NCBI RefSeq assembly: GCF_900109655.1
Contig: NZ_FOAT01000003.1
Span: 354,868-418,867 of the forward strand
Length of the DNA stretch: 64,000 bases
Reading direction: 5' to 3'
Origin: Hominimerdicola alba
GTDB lineage: Bacteria; Bacillota; Clostridia; Oscillospirales; Ruminococcaceae
Shown one piece after another: positions 1 to 8,893 of the stretch. Both the position numbers and the translations under genes were made by a program. The notes beneath the pieces were generated by a model. It was not told the DNA's origin, searched no databases, and saw only the letters and a program-made list of their open reading frames with translations. Position 1 is the first letter of the stretch. Each line of letters starts with the position of its first letter.

Positions 1-1
1 C

Positions 2-1099
2 GAAAACAGTCCCGATATGCCCCTGCGTGAAGAAAAACTGGCACTTCTCGAAGCAGTAGATGCTGATTCGGACTGGGAGTTTACAGCTTATAGGAACGGT
101 ATGTATGACGATGCAAATAAGCAAGACATACAGACCTATACTCTGCTTTGCAAAACAGATGACTGGAGAGGTTTCTGCTCCTACAAAAGCAAGAAAATCG
201 ATTGCTCAGCCGGAGACAAATGGGCTTACAAATACAAGCTGGAGCATGACATCGGTTACGGCGAGGAATTTGAGGAAAAGAACGCTCTCATATTCAAGAT
301 AGGCAATGCTATGGACGGAGATGTCGAAGGCACAGATTCCGCTGAGGAATCCATAGCGAAATACAGATATCAGCTGGAACACGAGCTTTATGATGAGACA
401 TCTAAAAAAGATGTATCCCTGCTGGAAGCAAACTATTCAGAGAAGTTTGGTTTCTGGGACGTAATGATAAAGATACCCTATGTTGAAAGCTTTATCGGCA
501 TAATAATGCTGATGATAGCGGGCGGTATCGTGGCAAGCGAATTCAGTCAGGGAACGATAAAATTCCTGCTGATAAGCCCCGCAAAGCGCGGCGAGATACT
601 TATGGCGAAATATGTCACGGTGATATCCATGGGATTCCTGCTGATGCTGCTGATGTTTATTGTGAACATACCCATGGTCGGATTGTTCTTCGGGTTTGAC
701 GGTATATCAGCGCCTTATCTCTCGCTGAAAGAAGGCGAGGTAGTGGCACAGAATACTTTCATCTACCTTATCAAGAACTTTATGCTGAAAAGCGTTCAGG
801 TGATGATAACAACTTCCCTGGCATTTATGATCTCCTCACTGCTGAGAAGTACCGCACTGGCGATAGTTACGGGATTTATCGTAAATTCCATAGGACCTTC
901 CGTTGTTATGATAATGGCGACCTTCAAGATGGACTGGGGCAGATATCTGATATTTGCAAACACAGATCTGCTTACCATACACAAGGGCGGCGCGTCCTTC
1001 CCTCAGCAAACGGTGGGCGCTGCGATAATAGTAGTTGTCGCTCATCTGGCGGTGTTCCTGCTTACTGCATGGGACGGCTTCACAAGACGGTCGGTATGA
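2..1099 (+). CDS. ABC-2 type transporter permease, 5' end outside the window
   Basis: The reading frame is open to the left edge, so the true start lies upstream; the first ATG in view (17) is probably internal. About 150 hydrophilic residues, likely an extracytoplasmic loop after a first membrane segment lying outside the window, are followed by at least four hydrophobic segments (roughly residues 155-175, 198-225, 262-302 and 332-352 from ATG 17). The phrase SEFSQGTIKFLLISP is typical of ABC-2 permeases just after the second helix. The partner ATPase is presumably upstream. The substrate cannot be told. A bidirectional hairpin follows the stop codon. Confidence 0.8.
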   Translation, partial: ENSPDMPLREEKLALLEAVDADSDWEFTAYRNGMYDDANKQDIQTYTLLCKTDDWRGFCSYKSKKIDCSAGDKWAYKYKLEHDIGYGEEFEEKNALIFKIGNAMDGDVEGTDSAEESIAKYRYQLEHELYDETSKKDVSLLEANYSEKFGFWDVMIKIPYVESFIGIIMLMIAGGIVASEFSQGTIKFLLISPAKRGEILMAKYVTVISMGFLLMLLMFIVNIPMVGLFFGFDGISAPYLSLKEGEVVAQNTFIYLIKNFMLKSVQVMITTSLAFMISSLLRSTALAIVTGFIVNSIGPSVVMIMATFKMDWGRYLIFANTDLLTIHKGGASFPQQTVGAAIIVVVAHLAVFLLTAWDGFTRRSV

Positions 1100-1122
1100 T
1101 CAAGTTTATATGATATAAAAAC

Positions 1123-1152
1123 ACGGGAGATATCCGCAAAGATATCTCCCGT
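1123..1152. terminator. Bidirectional intrinsic terminator
   Basis: A perfect 12-bp stem (ACGGGAGATATC with its complement) closes a 6-base loop. On the minus strand it is followed by TTTTATATCA and on the plus strand by an AT-rich run. It sits between the convergent ABC permease gene and proS, so it probably serves both. Confidence 0.8.
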
Positions 1153-1193
1153 ATATTTATTACGATAAAAACAGCAAAGCAATAATCCCTGTC

Positions 1194-1229
1194 AATAATT
1201 ATGAATTGTGAATTAGGAATTATGAATTA
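1194..1229. repeat. Degenerate ATTATGAATT repeat
   Basis: An imperfect array of the 7-base unit AATTATG/AATTGTG/AATTAGG runs into the proS stop codon. The same unit appears as a clean five-copy array between groES and groEL at 18331-18365, so this looks like a small dispersed AT-rich repeat family. Function unknown. Confidence 0.5.
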
Positions 1230-2669
1230 ATAAGCCTTGCCCCAGAGTACCATTTTCTTTGCAGGCTTGCCGCAGCATACGCATACATCGCTGATATTAT
1301 CCTGCTCGAAGGGGATACATCTTGAACCAACGCCTGTCAGTTCCTTTACCTTATCCTCGCACTCTTCTTCGCCGCACCACATAGCCTTTACGAAGCCGTC
1401 GCCGTTCTCTTCGAGAGCCTTGATGATATCATCGGTGGTCTTGCAGGCATAGGTACGTCTCTCGCGGTTTTCAAGAGCCTTCTGGAATATGCCGTCACGT
1501 ACTGCTTCAAGCTTAGCGTTTACTGTCTCGACCAGCTCGGTGAGAGGTGTGAAGGTCTTTTCTCTGTCGTGTCTGGTAACTATTACGCACTGACCGTTCT
1601 CGATATCCTTGGGTCCCAGCTCGATACGAACGGGCACACCCTTCATCTCGTACTCTGCGAACTTCCATCCGGGGGACTGGTCGGTATCATCAAGCTTAAC
1701 GCGGATACCTGCTGCTTTCAGCTGCTCGTATACCTCGTTTGCCTTTTCAAGAACGCCCTCCTTGAACTGCTGGATAGGCACGATAACTGCCTGTACAGGT
1801 GCAACTGCGGGAGGCAGTACAAGACCGTTGTCATCGCCGTGTGTCATGATGATAGCGCCAATAAGACGGGTGGTAACGCCCCATGAAGTCTGGTGAGGGA
1901 ATGCCAGCTTATTATCTCTGCCTGTGAACTGGATACCGAAAGCCTTGGCAAAGCCGTCGCCGAAATAGTGGGAAGTACCAGCCTGAAGTGCCTTACCATC
2001 GTGCATAAGTGCCTCGATAGCATAGGTAGCCTCAGCACCTGCGAACTTATCGCTGTCGGTCTTTCTGCCCTTAACAACAGGCATAGCCAGCTCCTTCTCA
2101 CAGAAGTCAGCATAGCAGTTGAGCATACGCTCTGTCTCTTCGATAGCCTCCTCGGGAGTTTCATGGATAGTATGACCCTCCTGCCACAGGAACTCTCTGG
2201 AACGGAGGAAAGGACGGGTAGTCTTTTCCCATCTTACAACGCTTACCCACTGGTTATACAGCTTGGGCAGGTCGCGGTAGCTGTGAACGATATTAGCGTA
2301 GTGCTCGCAGAACAGTGTCTCGGAAGTAGGTCTTACGCAGAGTCTGTCTTCAAGCTTCTCGCTTCCGCCGTGAGTTACCCATGCAACTTCGGGTGCAAAG
2401 CCCTCAACGTGATCCTTCTCTTTCTGGAGAAGGCTCTCGGGGATAAACATAGGCATACAAACATTCTCGTGACCCAGTGCCTTAAAACGGGTATCGAGTA
2501 TCTTCTGTATGTTCTCCCAGATAGCGTAGCCATAGGGTCTTATTACCATACAGCCCTTAACGCTTGTGTAGGCTATCAGCTCTGCCTTAGTGCAGATGTC
2601 GGTGTACCACTTTGCGAAATCCTCATCCATTGAGGTTATCGCATCGACCATTTTCTTATTCTTTGCCAT
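1227..2669 (-). CDS. proS: Prolyl-tRNA synthetase, short archaeal/eukaryote-like type
   Basis: It charges tRNA-Pro with proline in the cytoplasm. At 480 residues it is the short ProS form, which lacks the editing insertion found in the E. coli-type enzyme. Class II features are visible: an N-terminal block around [19 protein letters not shown], the motif 2 region [16 protein letters not shown], and [13 protein letters not shown] near residues 160-170. The anticodon-binding domain lies around residues 280-380. The C-terminal zinc-binding-like domain carries CGEEEC and CVCCGK. No T-box signature (AGGGTGGNACCGCG) was found upstream, so regulation is not evident. The stop codon overlaps a small AT-rich repeat. 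Confidence 0.95.
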   Translation of the reverse strand: MAKNKKMVDAITSMDEDFAKWYTDICTKAELIAYTSVKGCMVIRPYGYAIWENIQKILDTRFKALGHENVCMPMFIPESLLQKEKDHVEGFAPEVAWVTHGGSEKLEDRLCVRPTSETLFCEHYANIVHSYRDLPKLYNQWVSVVRWEKTTRPFLRSREFLWQEGHTIHETPEEAIEETERMLNCYADFCEKELAMPVVKGRKTDSDKFAGAEATYAIEALMHDGKALQAGTSHYFGDGFAKAFGIQFTGRDNKLAFPHQTSWGVTTRLIGAIIMTHGDDNGLVLPPAVAPVQAVIVPIQQFKEGVLEKANEVYEQLKAAGIRVKLDDTDQSPGWKFAEYEMKGVPVRIELGPKDIENGQCVIVTRHDREKTFTPLTELVETVNAKLEAVRDGIFQKALENRERRTYACKTTDDIIKALEENGDGFVKAMWCGEEECEDKVKELTGVGSRCIPFEQDNISDVCVCCGKPAKKMVLWGKAY

Positions 2670-2776
2670 ATTTTTTCAACTCCTAATTATATGTACGGCG
2701 AGATCATTCCGCCACTGTTTACTTGATTTTTTGTCCATCGAGGATACGATCAACAGCTGATAACAAGCGCTTTTCA

Positions 2777-3136
2777 TTAGTCTTTATCGCTTGATTCTCC
2801 CTGTTTATCCTCGGCTTTCTTTTTGAAATTGAAAGCGTATATATCCTGGTTGTATATCTTATAATTGGGGTCGAAGTCCTCTTCCTTTGAAGCTTCAAAG
2901 GCGCTGTGGACTTCGTAGTTTTCCTGGGGAGAATGTCCCGTGGCAGAATCCTCCACCCTTTCGGGCGCGGCAAGACCCTTGCGTTCGATCTTGTCTGCCA
3001 ACTGAGGATTTTTCTTCTGTATCCATTTCGCCATTTTCGGCGTTACCAGACAAGCCAGCACTATCAGCACCATTATGATGCCGCATTTCAATGCCAGCGA
3101 GCCCAGCAGGTTCAGTAATTCGTGATTCGGATTCAT
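2777..3136 (-). CDS. Small single-pass membrane protein, unknown function
   Basis: This 119-residue protein has one hydrophobic helix at about residues 14-32 (CGIIMVLIVLACLVTPKMAKW), then a charged, low-complexity tail rich in Lys, Glu and Asp, which suggests a membrane-anchored protein with a flexible soluble tail. Its start overlaps the stop of the upstream TIGR04076-like gene by 4 bases (ATGA), so the two are probably translationally coupled. I do not recognise a family. Confidence 0.65.
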   Translation of the reverse strand: MNPNHELLNLLGSLALKCGIIMVLIVLACLVTPKMAKWIQKKNPQLADKIERKGLAAPERVEDSATGHSPQENYEVHSAFEASKEEDFDPNYKIYNQDIYAFNFKKKAEDKQGESSDKD

Positions 3137-3507
3137 TTTTGTTCCTCTGTTTCATCGGGGTAATCCCAGAATTTTCCTTTATGGAAATTCGGGTTGCCCA
3201 AAGGCTTTGCTGTCAGTCTGAACATAACACAGCCGTCGGGACAGACTACGGTTTTGGTATACTTGCTGTCACCGCCGAGGTTTTCAAGGTCGCCGCCGCT
3301 GCGTACAGCTTCCATCAGCGGATACAGCATCATCATTGTTTTGGAGCATATGCCCTGACCGTCCTTATTTACGGGACAACCGTAGGTGCAGGTGTAGGTA
3401 TCGCCGGGTTCTTCGCCGTTGCGGCAGTATCTTTCGGTCTTGTTTCCCCTGAGAAATCCCAATACTTTAACTGTGAATTCGTATTCCTCGTTATACCATT
3501 TTTTCAT
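3133..3507 (-). CDS. Small cysteine-rich protein, TIGR04076-like
   Basis: This 124-residue soluble protein has spaced cysteines (YCRNG, YTCTYGCPV, GICSK, VVCPDGCVMF). The layout, with CP near the start, a GxC core followed by a helix (TMMMLYPLMEAVRSGG), and a late CPDGCVMFRL block, resembles the TIGR04076 family of small metal-site-like proteins of unknown function. The family call rests on motif memory only. It is the first gene of a two-gene unit with the overlapping small membrane protein gene, downstream of the MBOAT operon on the same strand. Confidence 0.7.
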   Translation of the reverse strand: MKKWYNEEYEFTVKVLGFLRGNKTERYCRNGEEPGDTYTCTYGCPVNKDGQGICSKTMMMLYPLMEAVRSGGDLENLGGDSKYTKTVVCPDGCVMFRLTAKPLGNPNFHKGKFWDYPDETEEQK

Positions 3508-3567
3508 GGTGTACCTCCGTCAGAAATGCTTACGATTCGGCGTAAGCGCCGTTATGAAGCTATCCTC

Positions 3568-5013
3568 CTAGAACCTGAAATACAAAAACGGGTTGAAGGA
3601 GTTGCCTGCCAGATATGCCACCGATACTATGAACAGCAGGGTACATTCTGCGGGGACTATGACCGTTTCGTACATTGAGGGCTTATGCTTTGCCATGAAT
3701 CCGCCTGCTTTTTTGATAAGCGGAGTGGAGCATACTATCGCCAGCATGAACAGAACTATGTTCTGTGTCAGCCAGAAAGCTGTCTGTCCGTTCCAGAGGG
3801 GAAGTCCGCCGAAGCCGAACATATTTTTCAGATTCTGTAAGAGCGCCGAGGTATCTTCATAGGCGAAAATTCCCCAGCCAATAACTATCAGCAGAAGTGC
3901 ATAGATATGCTGAACTATCTTTGGTGATTTTTTCAGGAGTTTCAGCAGGAAGTTTTTCTCCAGCAGGAGTATCACGCCGAAGTAAACGCCCCACATCATG
4001 AAATTCCAGTTAGCGCCGTGCCAGAAGCCTGTCAGGAACCATACCACCATGATATTGACGCACTGTCTTGCCTTGCCCTTGCGGTTTCCGCCAAGGGGGA
4101 TATATACGTAATCCCTGAACCAGCTTGACAGTGAGATATGCCATCTGCGCCAGAATTCGGTGATGGAATCGGATATATAGGGGTAGTTGAAGTTTTCAAG
4201 GAAATCAAACCCAAACATCTTGCCGAGACCTATCGCCATATCGGAATAGCCCGAGAAATCGAAGTATATCTGGAAGGTATATGCGATTATGCCTATCCAG
4301 CTTGCGGCTACGCTGAGTTCGCTCTGAGGGGAGTTGGATATGCTGTCAAAAAGTTCACCCACCGCGTTAGCGATGATGACTTTCTTGCCCAGACCGATGC
4401 AGAAGCGCTTTACGCCCTCTGCAAACTTCTCGATGCTCTCGTCCCTGTGAACCAGCTGTTCAGCGACATCTATGTATCTGACAATAGGTCCTGCGATAAG
4501 CTGTGGGAACAATGCCACGTAGGTGCCAAGATGGAGTATATTCTTCTGGCACTTAACGTTGCCTTTGTATACGTCGATAACATAGGAGAGAGTCTGGAAG
4601 CTGTAGAAGCTTATGCCTATGGGCAGTGCCAGACCTGTGGGCTTTAGCTGTGTGCCTGCGGCGGAGTTTATCGTATTGATAAAGAAATCCGTATACTTGA
4701 AAAACAGCAGCAGTCCCAGATTCCAGACCACCGCTGTCATCATCGCGGCAAAAGGACCTTTGCTGTCCTTTTTATTTTCGGGCAGGCGGGTCTTATCCGC
4801 CAGTATGCCCGTGATGTATGCGACTGTTATGGACAGACACATCAGAAATATATATATTGGTTCGCCCCATGCGTAGAACACAAGGCTGAACAGGAACAGC
4901 ACCGCGTTCTGGGCTGTTCTTGCGTGCTTTCTGAACAGTACGGGCATCAGGAAATACATCAGCAGTACTGCGGGCAGGAAGCCAAAAAGGAAGGTCGTAC
5001 TTGAAAAAAGCAT
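3568..5013 (-). CDS. MBOAT-family membrane-bound O-acyltransferase (AlgI-like)
   Basis: This polytopic 481-residue protein is likely to pass acyl groups, often acetyl, across the membrane onto an extracellular polymer. AlgI/DltB-type hallmarks are visible: FWRRWHISLSSWFRDYVYIPLGG near the middle, and the invariant-histidine segment WFLTGFWHGANWNFMMWG about 50 residues later. Many hydrophobic helices flank them. Its ATG overlaps the stop of the DUF4358 lipoprotein gene by one base (TAATG), indicating coupling. With the upstream SGNH hydrolase gene it forms an O-acylation cassette, the usual partnership for this family. The acceptor polymer cannot be read from sequence. Confidence 0.9.
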   Translation of the reverse strand: MLFSSTTFLFGFLPAVLLMYFLMPVLFRKHARTAQNAVLFLFSLVFYAWGEPIYIFLMCLSITVAYITGILADKTRLPENKKDSKGPFAAMMTAVVWNLGLLLFFKYTDFFINTINSAAGTQLKPTGLALPIGISFYSFQTLSYVIDVYKGNVKCQKNILHLGTYVALFPQLIAGPIVRYIDVAEQLVHRDESIEKFAEGVKRFCIGLGKKVIIANAVGELFDSISNSPQSELSVAASWIGIIAYTFQIYFDFSGYSDMAIGLGKMFGFDFLENFNYPYISDSITEFWRRWHISLSSWFRDYVYIPLGGNRKGKARQCVNIMVVWFLTGFWHGANWNFMMWGVYFGVILLLEKNFLLKLLKKSPKIVQHIYALLLIVIGWGIFAYEDTSALLQNLKNMFGFGGLPLWNGQTAFWLTQNIVLFMLAIVCSTPLIKKAGGFMAKHKPSMYETVIVPAECTLLFIVSVAYLAGNSFNPFLYFRF

Positions 5014-5522
5014 TAACCGATTATCTCCTTAGCCTTTGCGCTGTCGCCTGATACGCTGAAGAACACGTAATCGCCCTTTACAACAAGCACAGCATCATCC
5101 AGCTTGGGTGCCTGTTCAGGCTTATAATCGGTGAAAGTAGACTTCTGGTTAGCAAGTCTTATGGTAAGGCTTCCCTCGATGGATTCAACCATATCCTTGT
5201 TTGCTTCAAAGCAGGCGATCTCCTCGGGGGTAGCGCCTGTGGAGCTTACGTATACCTTTGCGGATTTGTAAGCCTCGGGTGAAACGCCCATTATCTTTTC
5301 GATCTTATCAGCATCAAATTCGATGAGGCTGTCCTCATAGGAGATATCGTTCTTCAGCTGATCTGCAACGGCTTTAACGTCGATATTCTCAACAGTTTCT
5401 GTCTTGGCACTATCGCCGCCCTTGTCGCTGTCTTCCTTTTTGCCGCAGGAAGCGCAGGCGCAGGTAACTGTCATAGCTGCAAGAATGATACATAATGTTT
5501 TTTTGATATTCATTTTACTCAC
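5013..5522 (-). CDS. DUF4358-type lipoprotein
   Basis: This 169-residue exported lipoprotein has a signal helix (residues 6-23) ending in a lipobox-like CACASC, so Cys27 or Cys24 would be lipidated. A short Lys/Asp/Ser linker follows, then a compact domain with DKIEKIMGV and a late YVFFSVSGD strand, matching DUF4358, a Firmicute family often found next to MBOAT and SGNH genes. It lies between the SGNH hydrolase and MBOAT genes with a 30-base gap and a 1-base overlap. A role as accessory factor for polymer acylation is inferred from context. Confidence 0.8.
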   Translation of the reverse strand: MSKMNIKKTLCIILAAMTVTCACASCGKKEDSDKGGDSAKTETVENIDVKAVADQLKNDISYEDSLIEFDADKIEKIMGVSPEAYKSAKVYVSSTGATPEEIACFEANKDMVESIEGSLTIRLANQKSTFTDYKPEQAPKLDDAVLVVKGDYVFFSVSGDSAKAKEIIG

Positions 5523-5552
5523 CTTATCCTTTTAATCTTTATTGTCATACCA

Positions 5553-6434
5553 TCAGGTATTGTCTATTATGAAATTCTGCCAGTACAGGCAATAGTCGGC
5601 TGTCATGTGTATGCCGTCGGGAGAAGCTTCCTCGGGGAGGTAGCCGTTTTCGTCCGCAACCGCAGGAGAGCAGTCGAGGTAATGCAGACCCAGTTCGCCT
5701 GCCACCTTTTCTATCGAAGCGGTGAAAGTGCGGGCGTTCTCGTTATTAACAGCATCGCCGTCCTGATCCTGAGATTCTGCCAGAGGAAGTATACCTATGA
5801 GGTATATCTCTGCATTGGGCTGATAGCTTTGTATCGTCTTGACCATCTCGGTATAATGCTCCTCAAAGGTATCAACATAAGGCCAGCCCATCTCGTTGGT
5901 GCCGAAGCTTATGAAAACTCTGCCGAACTGGCGGGAGCTGAGTGCCTGCTGGAGAGTACCAACAGAACCGTCGCCCTGTGCTATCTCGGTGGAGGTCAGC
6001 ACGGTGTCGATATTAAGTCCGACTGCGCACAGGAAAGTCGCCTGGGGCTTATCGGTACTGTTCATCATGCCGACAGTACGGCTGTCACCGATAAATACTG
6101 CATCACCCAGAGTATCGGCAGTATCCTTTGGGACAGTGTATGGGTGTTCGCCATCTGAAATTTCGGGCGCTATGGAACTTGTTTCCTCTGTCACGGAGCT
6201 TTCAGGCTCTGCTTCGGAAGATTCAGTATCCTCCTGTTTCGCTTCATGCGAGGTTATTTCAATTTTGGGCGCAGTTTTTTCAGCCTTGGTGTCAACGGCG
6301 GGTTTGTGTGCTTCTTTCACGGCAGCAAACACCGACCAGCACACAGTAAACAGCATACACCCCAGACACAGGGCTGTGACCATATTCTGCTGCGCTTTTA
6401 CGCGCCTTTTTCTGATAACCGAATTACTTTCCAT
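5553..6434 (-). CDS. Membrane-anchored SGNH/GDSL hydrolase
   Basis: This 293-residue protein has an N-terminal membrane anchor (about residues 16-37) and an acidic Ser/Glu linker to about residue 100. The SGNH domain shows the catalytic serine block VFIGDSRTVG, the glycine/asparagine block FISFGTNEMG, and the Asp-His pair in SPDGIHMT near the C-terminus. It probably transfers or removes acyl groups on the outer face of the membrane, working with the MBOAT protein encoded at 3568-5013. It is the first gene of the cassette and has its own promoter at 6469-6497. Confidence 0.88.
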   Translation of the reverse strand: MESNSVIRKRRVKAQQNMVTALCLGCMLFTVCWSVFAAVKEAHKPAVDTKAEKTAPKIEITSHEAKQEDTESSEAEPESSVTEETSSIAPEISDGEHPYTVPKDTADTLGDAVFIGDSRTVGMMNSTDKPQATFLCAVGLNIDTVLTSTEIAQGDGSVGTLQQALSSRQFGRVFISFGTNEMGWPYVDTFEEHYTEMVKTIQSYQPNAEIYLIGILPLAESQDQDGDAVNNENARTFTASIEKVAGELGLHYLDCSPAVADENGYLPEEASPDGIHMTADYCLYWQNFIIDNT

Positions 6435-6468
6435 CTTTCATTTCCTCTGAACACAACTAGATAAGTAT

Positions 6469-6497
6469 ATCATACCATATTTCCGAGATATTTGCAA
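6469..6497 (-). promoter_or_regulatory. Sigma-A promoter of the SGNH-DUF4358-MBOAT operon
   Basis: Minus strand: TTGCAA (6492-6497), 17-base spacer, TATGAT (6469-6474) with a TGG extended element. It lies about 35 bases upstream of the SGNH hydrolase ATG. Confidence 0.7.
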
Positions 6498-6549
6498 GTA
6501 CATTCTTGAAATTTAGTATTATCGCACCTAGTTTTCTTTAGGGCATACA

Positions 6550-6579
6550 AAAGGCAGGCACAAGAATATGCCTGCCTTT
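6550..6579 (-). terminator. Intrinsic terminator after maf
   Basis: An 11-bp stem (AAAGGCAGGCA with its complement) surrounds an 8-base loop just downstream of the maf stop. On the minus strand the stem ends in CCTTTTG. Confidence 0.75.
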
Positions 6580-6586
6580 GTTGATG

Positions 6587-7174
6587 TTAATCTAACATTT
6601 CATGCAGCTTGCCGGCAAGCTTGGATACGGGCAGTCCAACAACGTTGAAGAAATCGCCCTCGATCTTATCCACGAGAAGCGTTCCCTCGCCCTGTATGCC
6701 GTAAGCGCCAGCCTTATCCATCGGTTCGCCCGTATTGATATAATCCTCTATCTCCTCATCGGTGAGATCCTTGAACCAGACCTTTGTTGTTTCGGTAAAG
6801 GTATCGGTATGACCTTTATAGCTGATGGATACTCCTGTATCAACGGTATGCATACGCCCCGAAAGAAGTCTGAGCATACGCGCCGCATCTTCTTTGTCCT
6901 TGGGTTTTCCGAGTATCTCGCCGTCAGCGGTAGTAACTACCGTATCACAGCCGATAACGACTGCTTTCTGGTAAACGTCGGCAATGCACTTGCACTTCTG
7001 GAATGACAGAAAACCGGGAACATCGCCTGCACTCAGTGCCTCGGGGACTGCTTCTCCACAGTCGGCAGGTATCACCCTGAATGACGGACATATAAGCTGC
7101 ATAAGTTCTTTTCTTCTCGGTGATGCTGATGCAAGTATCACATCATATTCCATCAGCAGATTTTTGATAGTCAA
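6587..7174 (-). CDS. maf: Maf family nucleotide pyrophosphatase
   Basis: Maf proteins hydrolyse non-canonical or modified nucleoside triphosphates to monophosphates in the cytoplasm and are linked to septum formation. At 195 residues it is family length. Motifs: VILASASPRRKELM at the N-terminus, IGCDTVV in the middle, LGKPKDKEDA, and KAGAYGIQGEG. The start is TTG: a GGAGGG ribosome binding site (7183-7188) lies 8 bases before it and overlaps the end of the spoIID gene, while the next in-frame ATG (7151-7153) is too far away. The genes are 2 bases apart, so maf is probably co-transcribed with spoIID. Confidence 0.93.
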   Translation of the reverse strand: MTIKNLLMEYDVILASASPRRKELMQLICPSFRVIPADCGEAVPEALSAGDVPGFLSFQKCKCIADVYQKAVVIGCDTVVTTADGEILGKPKDKEDAARMLRLLSGRMHTVDTGVSISYKGHTDTFTETTKVWFKDLTDEEIEDYINTGEPMDKAGAYGIQGEGTLLVDKIEGDFFNVVGLPVSKLAGKLHEMLD

Positions 7175-7176
7175 AC

Positions 7177-8730
7177 TTAATACCCTCCATTTTGCTCATA
7201 CGACCAGTTGCTGTCTGAATCGTAGTAGCCTCCGTTATCATAACCGCCGTTATCGTAGGTAGTATCAGATGTATAGGTCGTATCCGAAGACCACTGGTCA
7301 TCGGAAGCGGAATAATCCGACCACTGCGAAGTGGTATCGCTGTAACCGTAATCGGTCTGCGGTGCGGTATAACCTGTATTGTCATCAGCTGCGGTATTCG
7401 TAGTTGAAGTATCGCTGCTGTTGTCCTCGGGCGGTTCCTCCGAGCCTTCTGCGGGCTTGGAGAGTTCAAGCTTTGCATCGACGTAATAGTGGGTCAGTAT
7501 CTGGTCGTATGTCCAGCCGTTTTCAGCGTAGTAATGTGCGCCCCACTGTGACATACCAACACCGTGTCCCCAGCCGCAGGAAGTGAATGTGAATTCGCCG
7601 TCCTTGTACTTTATGGTGATGGCGTTGGATTTAAGACCCATCATATTACAGAGCTGATTGCCTGTAAGCTTGCAGTTATCTCTGCCGTCGATGGTGACGG
7701 TATCGATATAAACAACGCTGTATGCTCTGTCGATAGTAAACCACTTGGTCTGGTCATCTGAAAGAGTGATGCCGAAGCGTCCCTCAAGCATGGACTTGAC
7801 CTGTGATTTGGTATATGTTTTTTCGATGCCCCAGTTTACATCCTGGCTGTCGAATTCGCTTTCAACGCATTTAAGGTAGGGATAATCCATGCTCCAGATA
7901 TCGCCTGCGGTAGTGGTATAACCCGCACTTGATGCTGAATAAACCGCATTGATTATCTCGCCGTCATAGTGCATAGCCTGACCTTCAACGGATTCAACTA
8001 TGCTCTCAAGCTTGGAGGAATAGCCGTATCTAAGACCTATGGTCGGTGTCAGACCGTGCTCCTGATTGAATCTCAGGTGAGAATATGCAGCGACTATCTG
8101 CGCTTTTATCGCATCGTCGTCCCATGTATCGCCTATCTCGTTATTGACCATCAGGCAGAGAAGTTCATGACCGTTCATAACAACGGTAGAGCCTGAGTTT
8201 TCATCATGCACCCTGAAATACTCGCCAGCCACGCTTCTGGTAGCTGTAAGCTTCTGGGGGGCTGCCTTTTCGGGATAATAGATAAGAGTATCCTGCTCGG
8301 GGAAAGGCACTGTGAAATCGTCGGGGTCGGTGATAGCGGGGCTGTTGACCTTGAATCCCTTGCACTTTGTTTCAGCAGCGGACATATCATAATCGCTTAT
8401 GGCTGCTTTTTTATACTTGGGGAAAGTCATCTTTTTCACAGTAGGCTCGGCTTCAGCCTTTTCGGGTTCCTGCTTTTTCTCAGCCACGGGAGCTGTCTTT
8501 TTCTCCACGGCAGGCTTAGGGACAGGCTTTTCTGCTTTCTGTGTTACGGCAGATCTTACGGTCTCTTTTGCTTCTACCCTTTTGGCAGGGTTGAAAGCGC
8601 TGTCAGTCAGCATCAGCAGTCCGCAGCCGCCGGTGACGGCAACGCCTGTTATAAGCATCCTGATATGTGCCGCAAGCTGTCTTCCGACAGATGCCTTGCT
8701 GTTATTTTCGTCTTTAGTCTTGCTCATCAC
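7177..8730 (-). CDS. SpoIID/LytB-domain peptidoglycan lytic protein with long Tyr/Ser/Asp tail
   Basis: SpoIID is a membrane-anchored lytic transglycosylase that trims glycan strands during spore engulfment; LytB-type relatives act in the vegetative wall. Here there is an N-terminal membrane helix (about 24-42), a Lys/Glu/Pro-rich linker to about 110, then the SpoIID domain with the catalytic-glutamate block LMVNNEIGDTWDDDAIKAQ and the C-terminal GWGHGVGMSQWGAHYYA. The last 75 or so residues are a low-complexity tail rich in Tyr, Asp, Ser, Thr, Trp and Gly, which ordinary SpoIID lacks. The start is GTG or the next-codon ATG, behind TGAGGT. Whether it acts in sporulation or in vegetative growth is open. 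Confidence 0.88.
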   Translation of the reverse strand: MMSKTKDENNSKASVGRQLAAHIRMLITGVAVTGGCGLLMLTDSAFNPAKRVEAKETVRSAVTQKAEKPVPKPAVEKKTAPVAEKKQEPEKAEAEPTVKKMTFPKYKKAAISDYDMSAAETKCKGFKVNSPAITDPDDFTVPFPEQDTLIYYPEKAAPQKLTATRSVAGEYFRVHDENSGSTVVMNGHELLCLMVNNEIGDTWDDDAIKAQIVAAYSHLRFNQEHGLTPTIGLRYGYSSKLESIVESVEGQAMHYDGEIINAVYSASSAGYTTTAGDIWSMDYPYLKCVESEFDSQDVNWGIEKTYTKSQVKSMLEGRFGITLSDDQTKWFTIDRAYSVVYIDTVTIDGRDNCKLTGNQLCNMMGLKSNAITIKYKDGEFTFTSCGWGHGVGMSQWGAHYYAENGWTYDQILTHYYVDAKLELSKPAEGSEEPPEDNSSDTSTTNTAADDNTGYTAPQTDYGYSDTTSQWSDYSASDDQWSSDTTYTSDTTYDNGGYDNGGYYDSDSNWSYEQNGGY

Positions 8731-8805
8731 AAAATTACCTCAAACGTTTAAGATTCAGTGTTTAGGGCTGAAAGCCCACACTGTATAGTTTACCAAATAA
8801 AGAGA

Positions 8806-8842
8806 AAAAGTCAAGACAAAACTTATGTCTGCCCTGACTTTT
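8806..8842 (-). terminator. Intrinsic terminator after the SleB-like gene
   Basis: A two-part stem (AAAAGTCA and AGACA with their complements) is followed on the minus strand by TTTTTCTCTTT, between the SleB-like gene and the spoIID gene. Confidence 0.75.
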
Positions 8843-8893
8843 CGTATGTCTTACCAAATGCTGCACAAAAACTGTTCAGAGCCGTTATGCACT

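Noticed and set aside
2670..3000. Possible T-box leader for proS
   Set aside because: No AGGGTGGNACCGCG-type antiterminator sequence and no terminator hairpin before the proS start.
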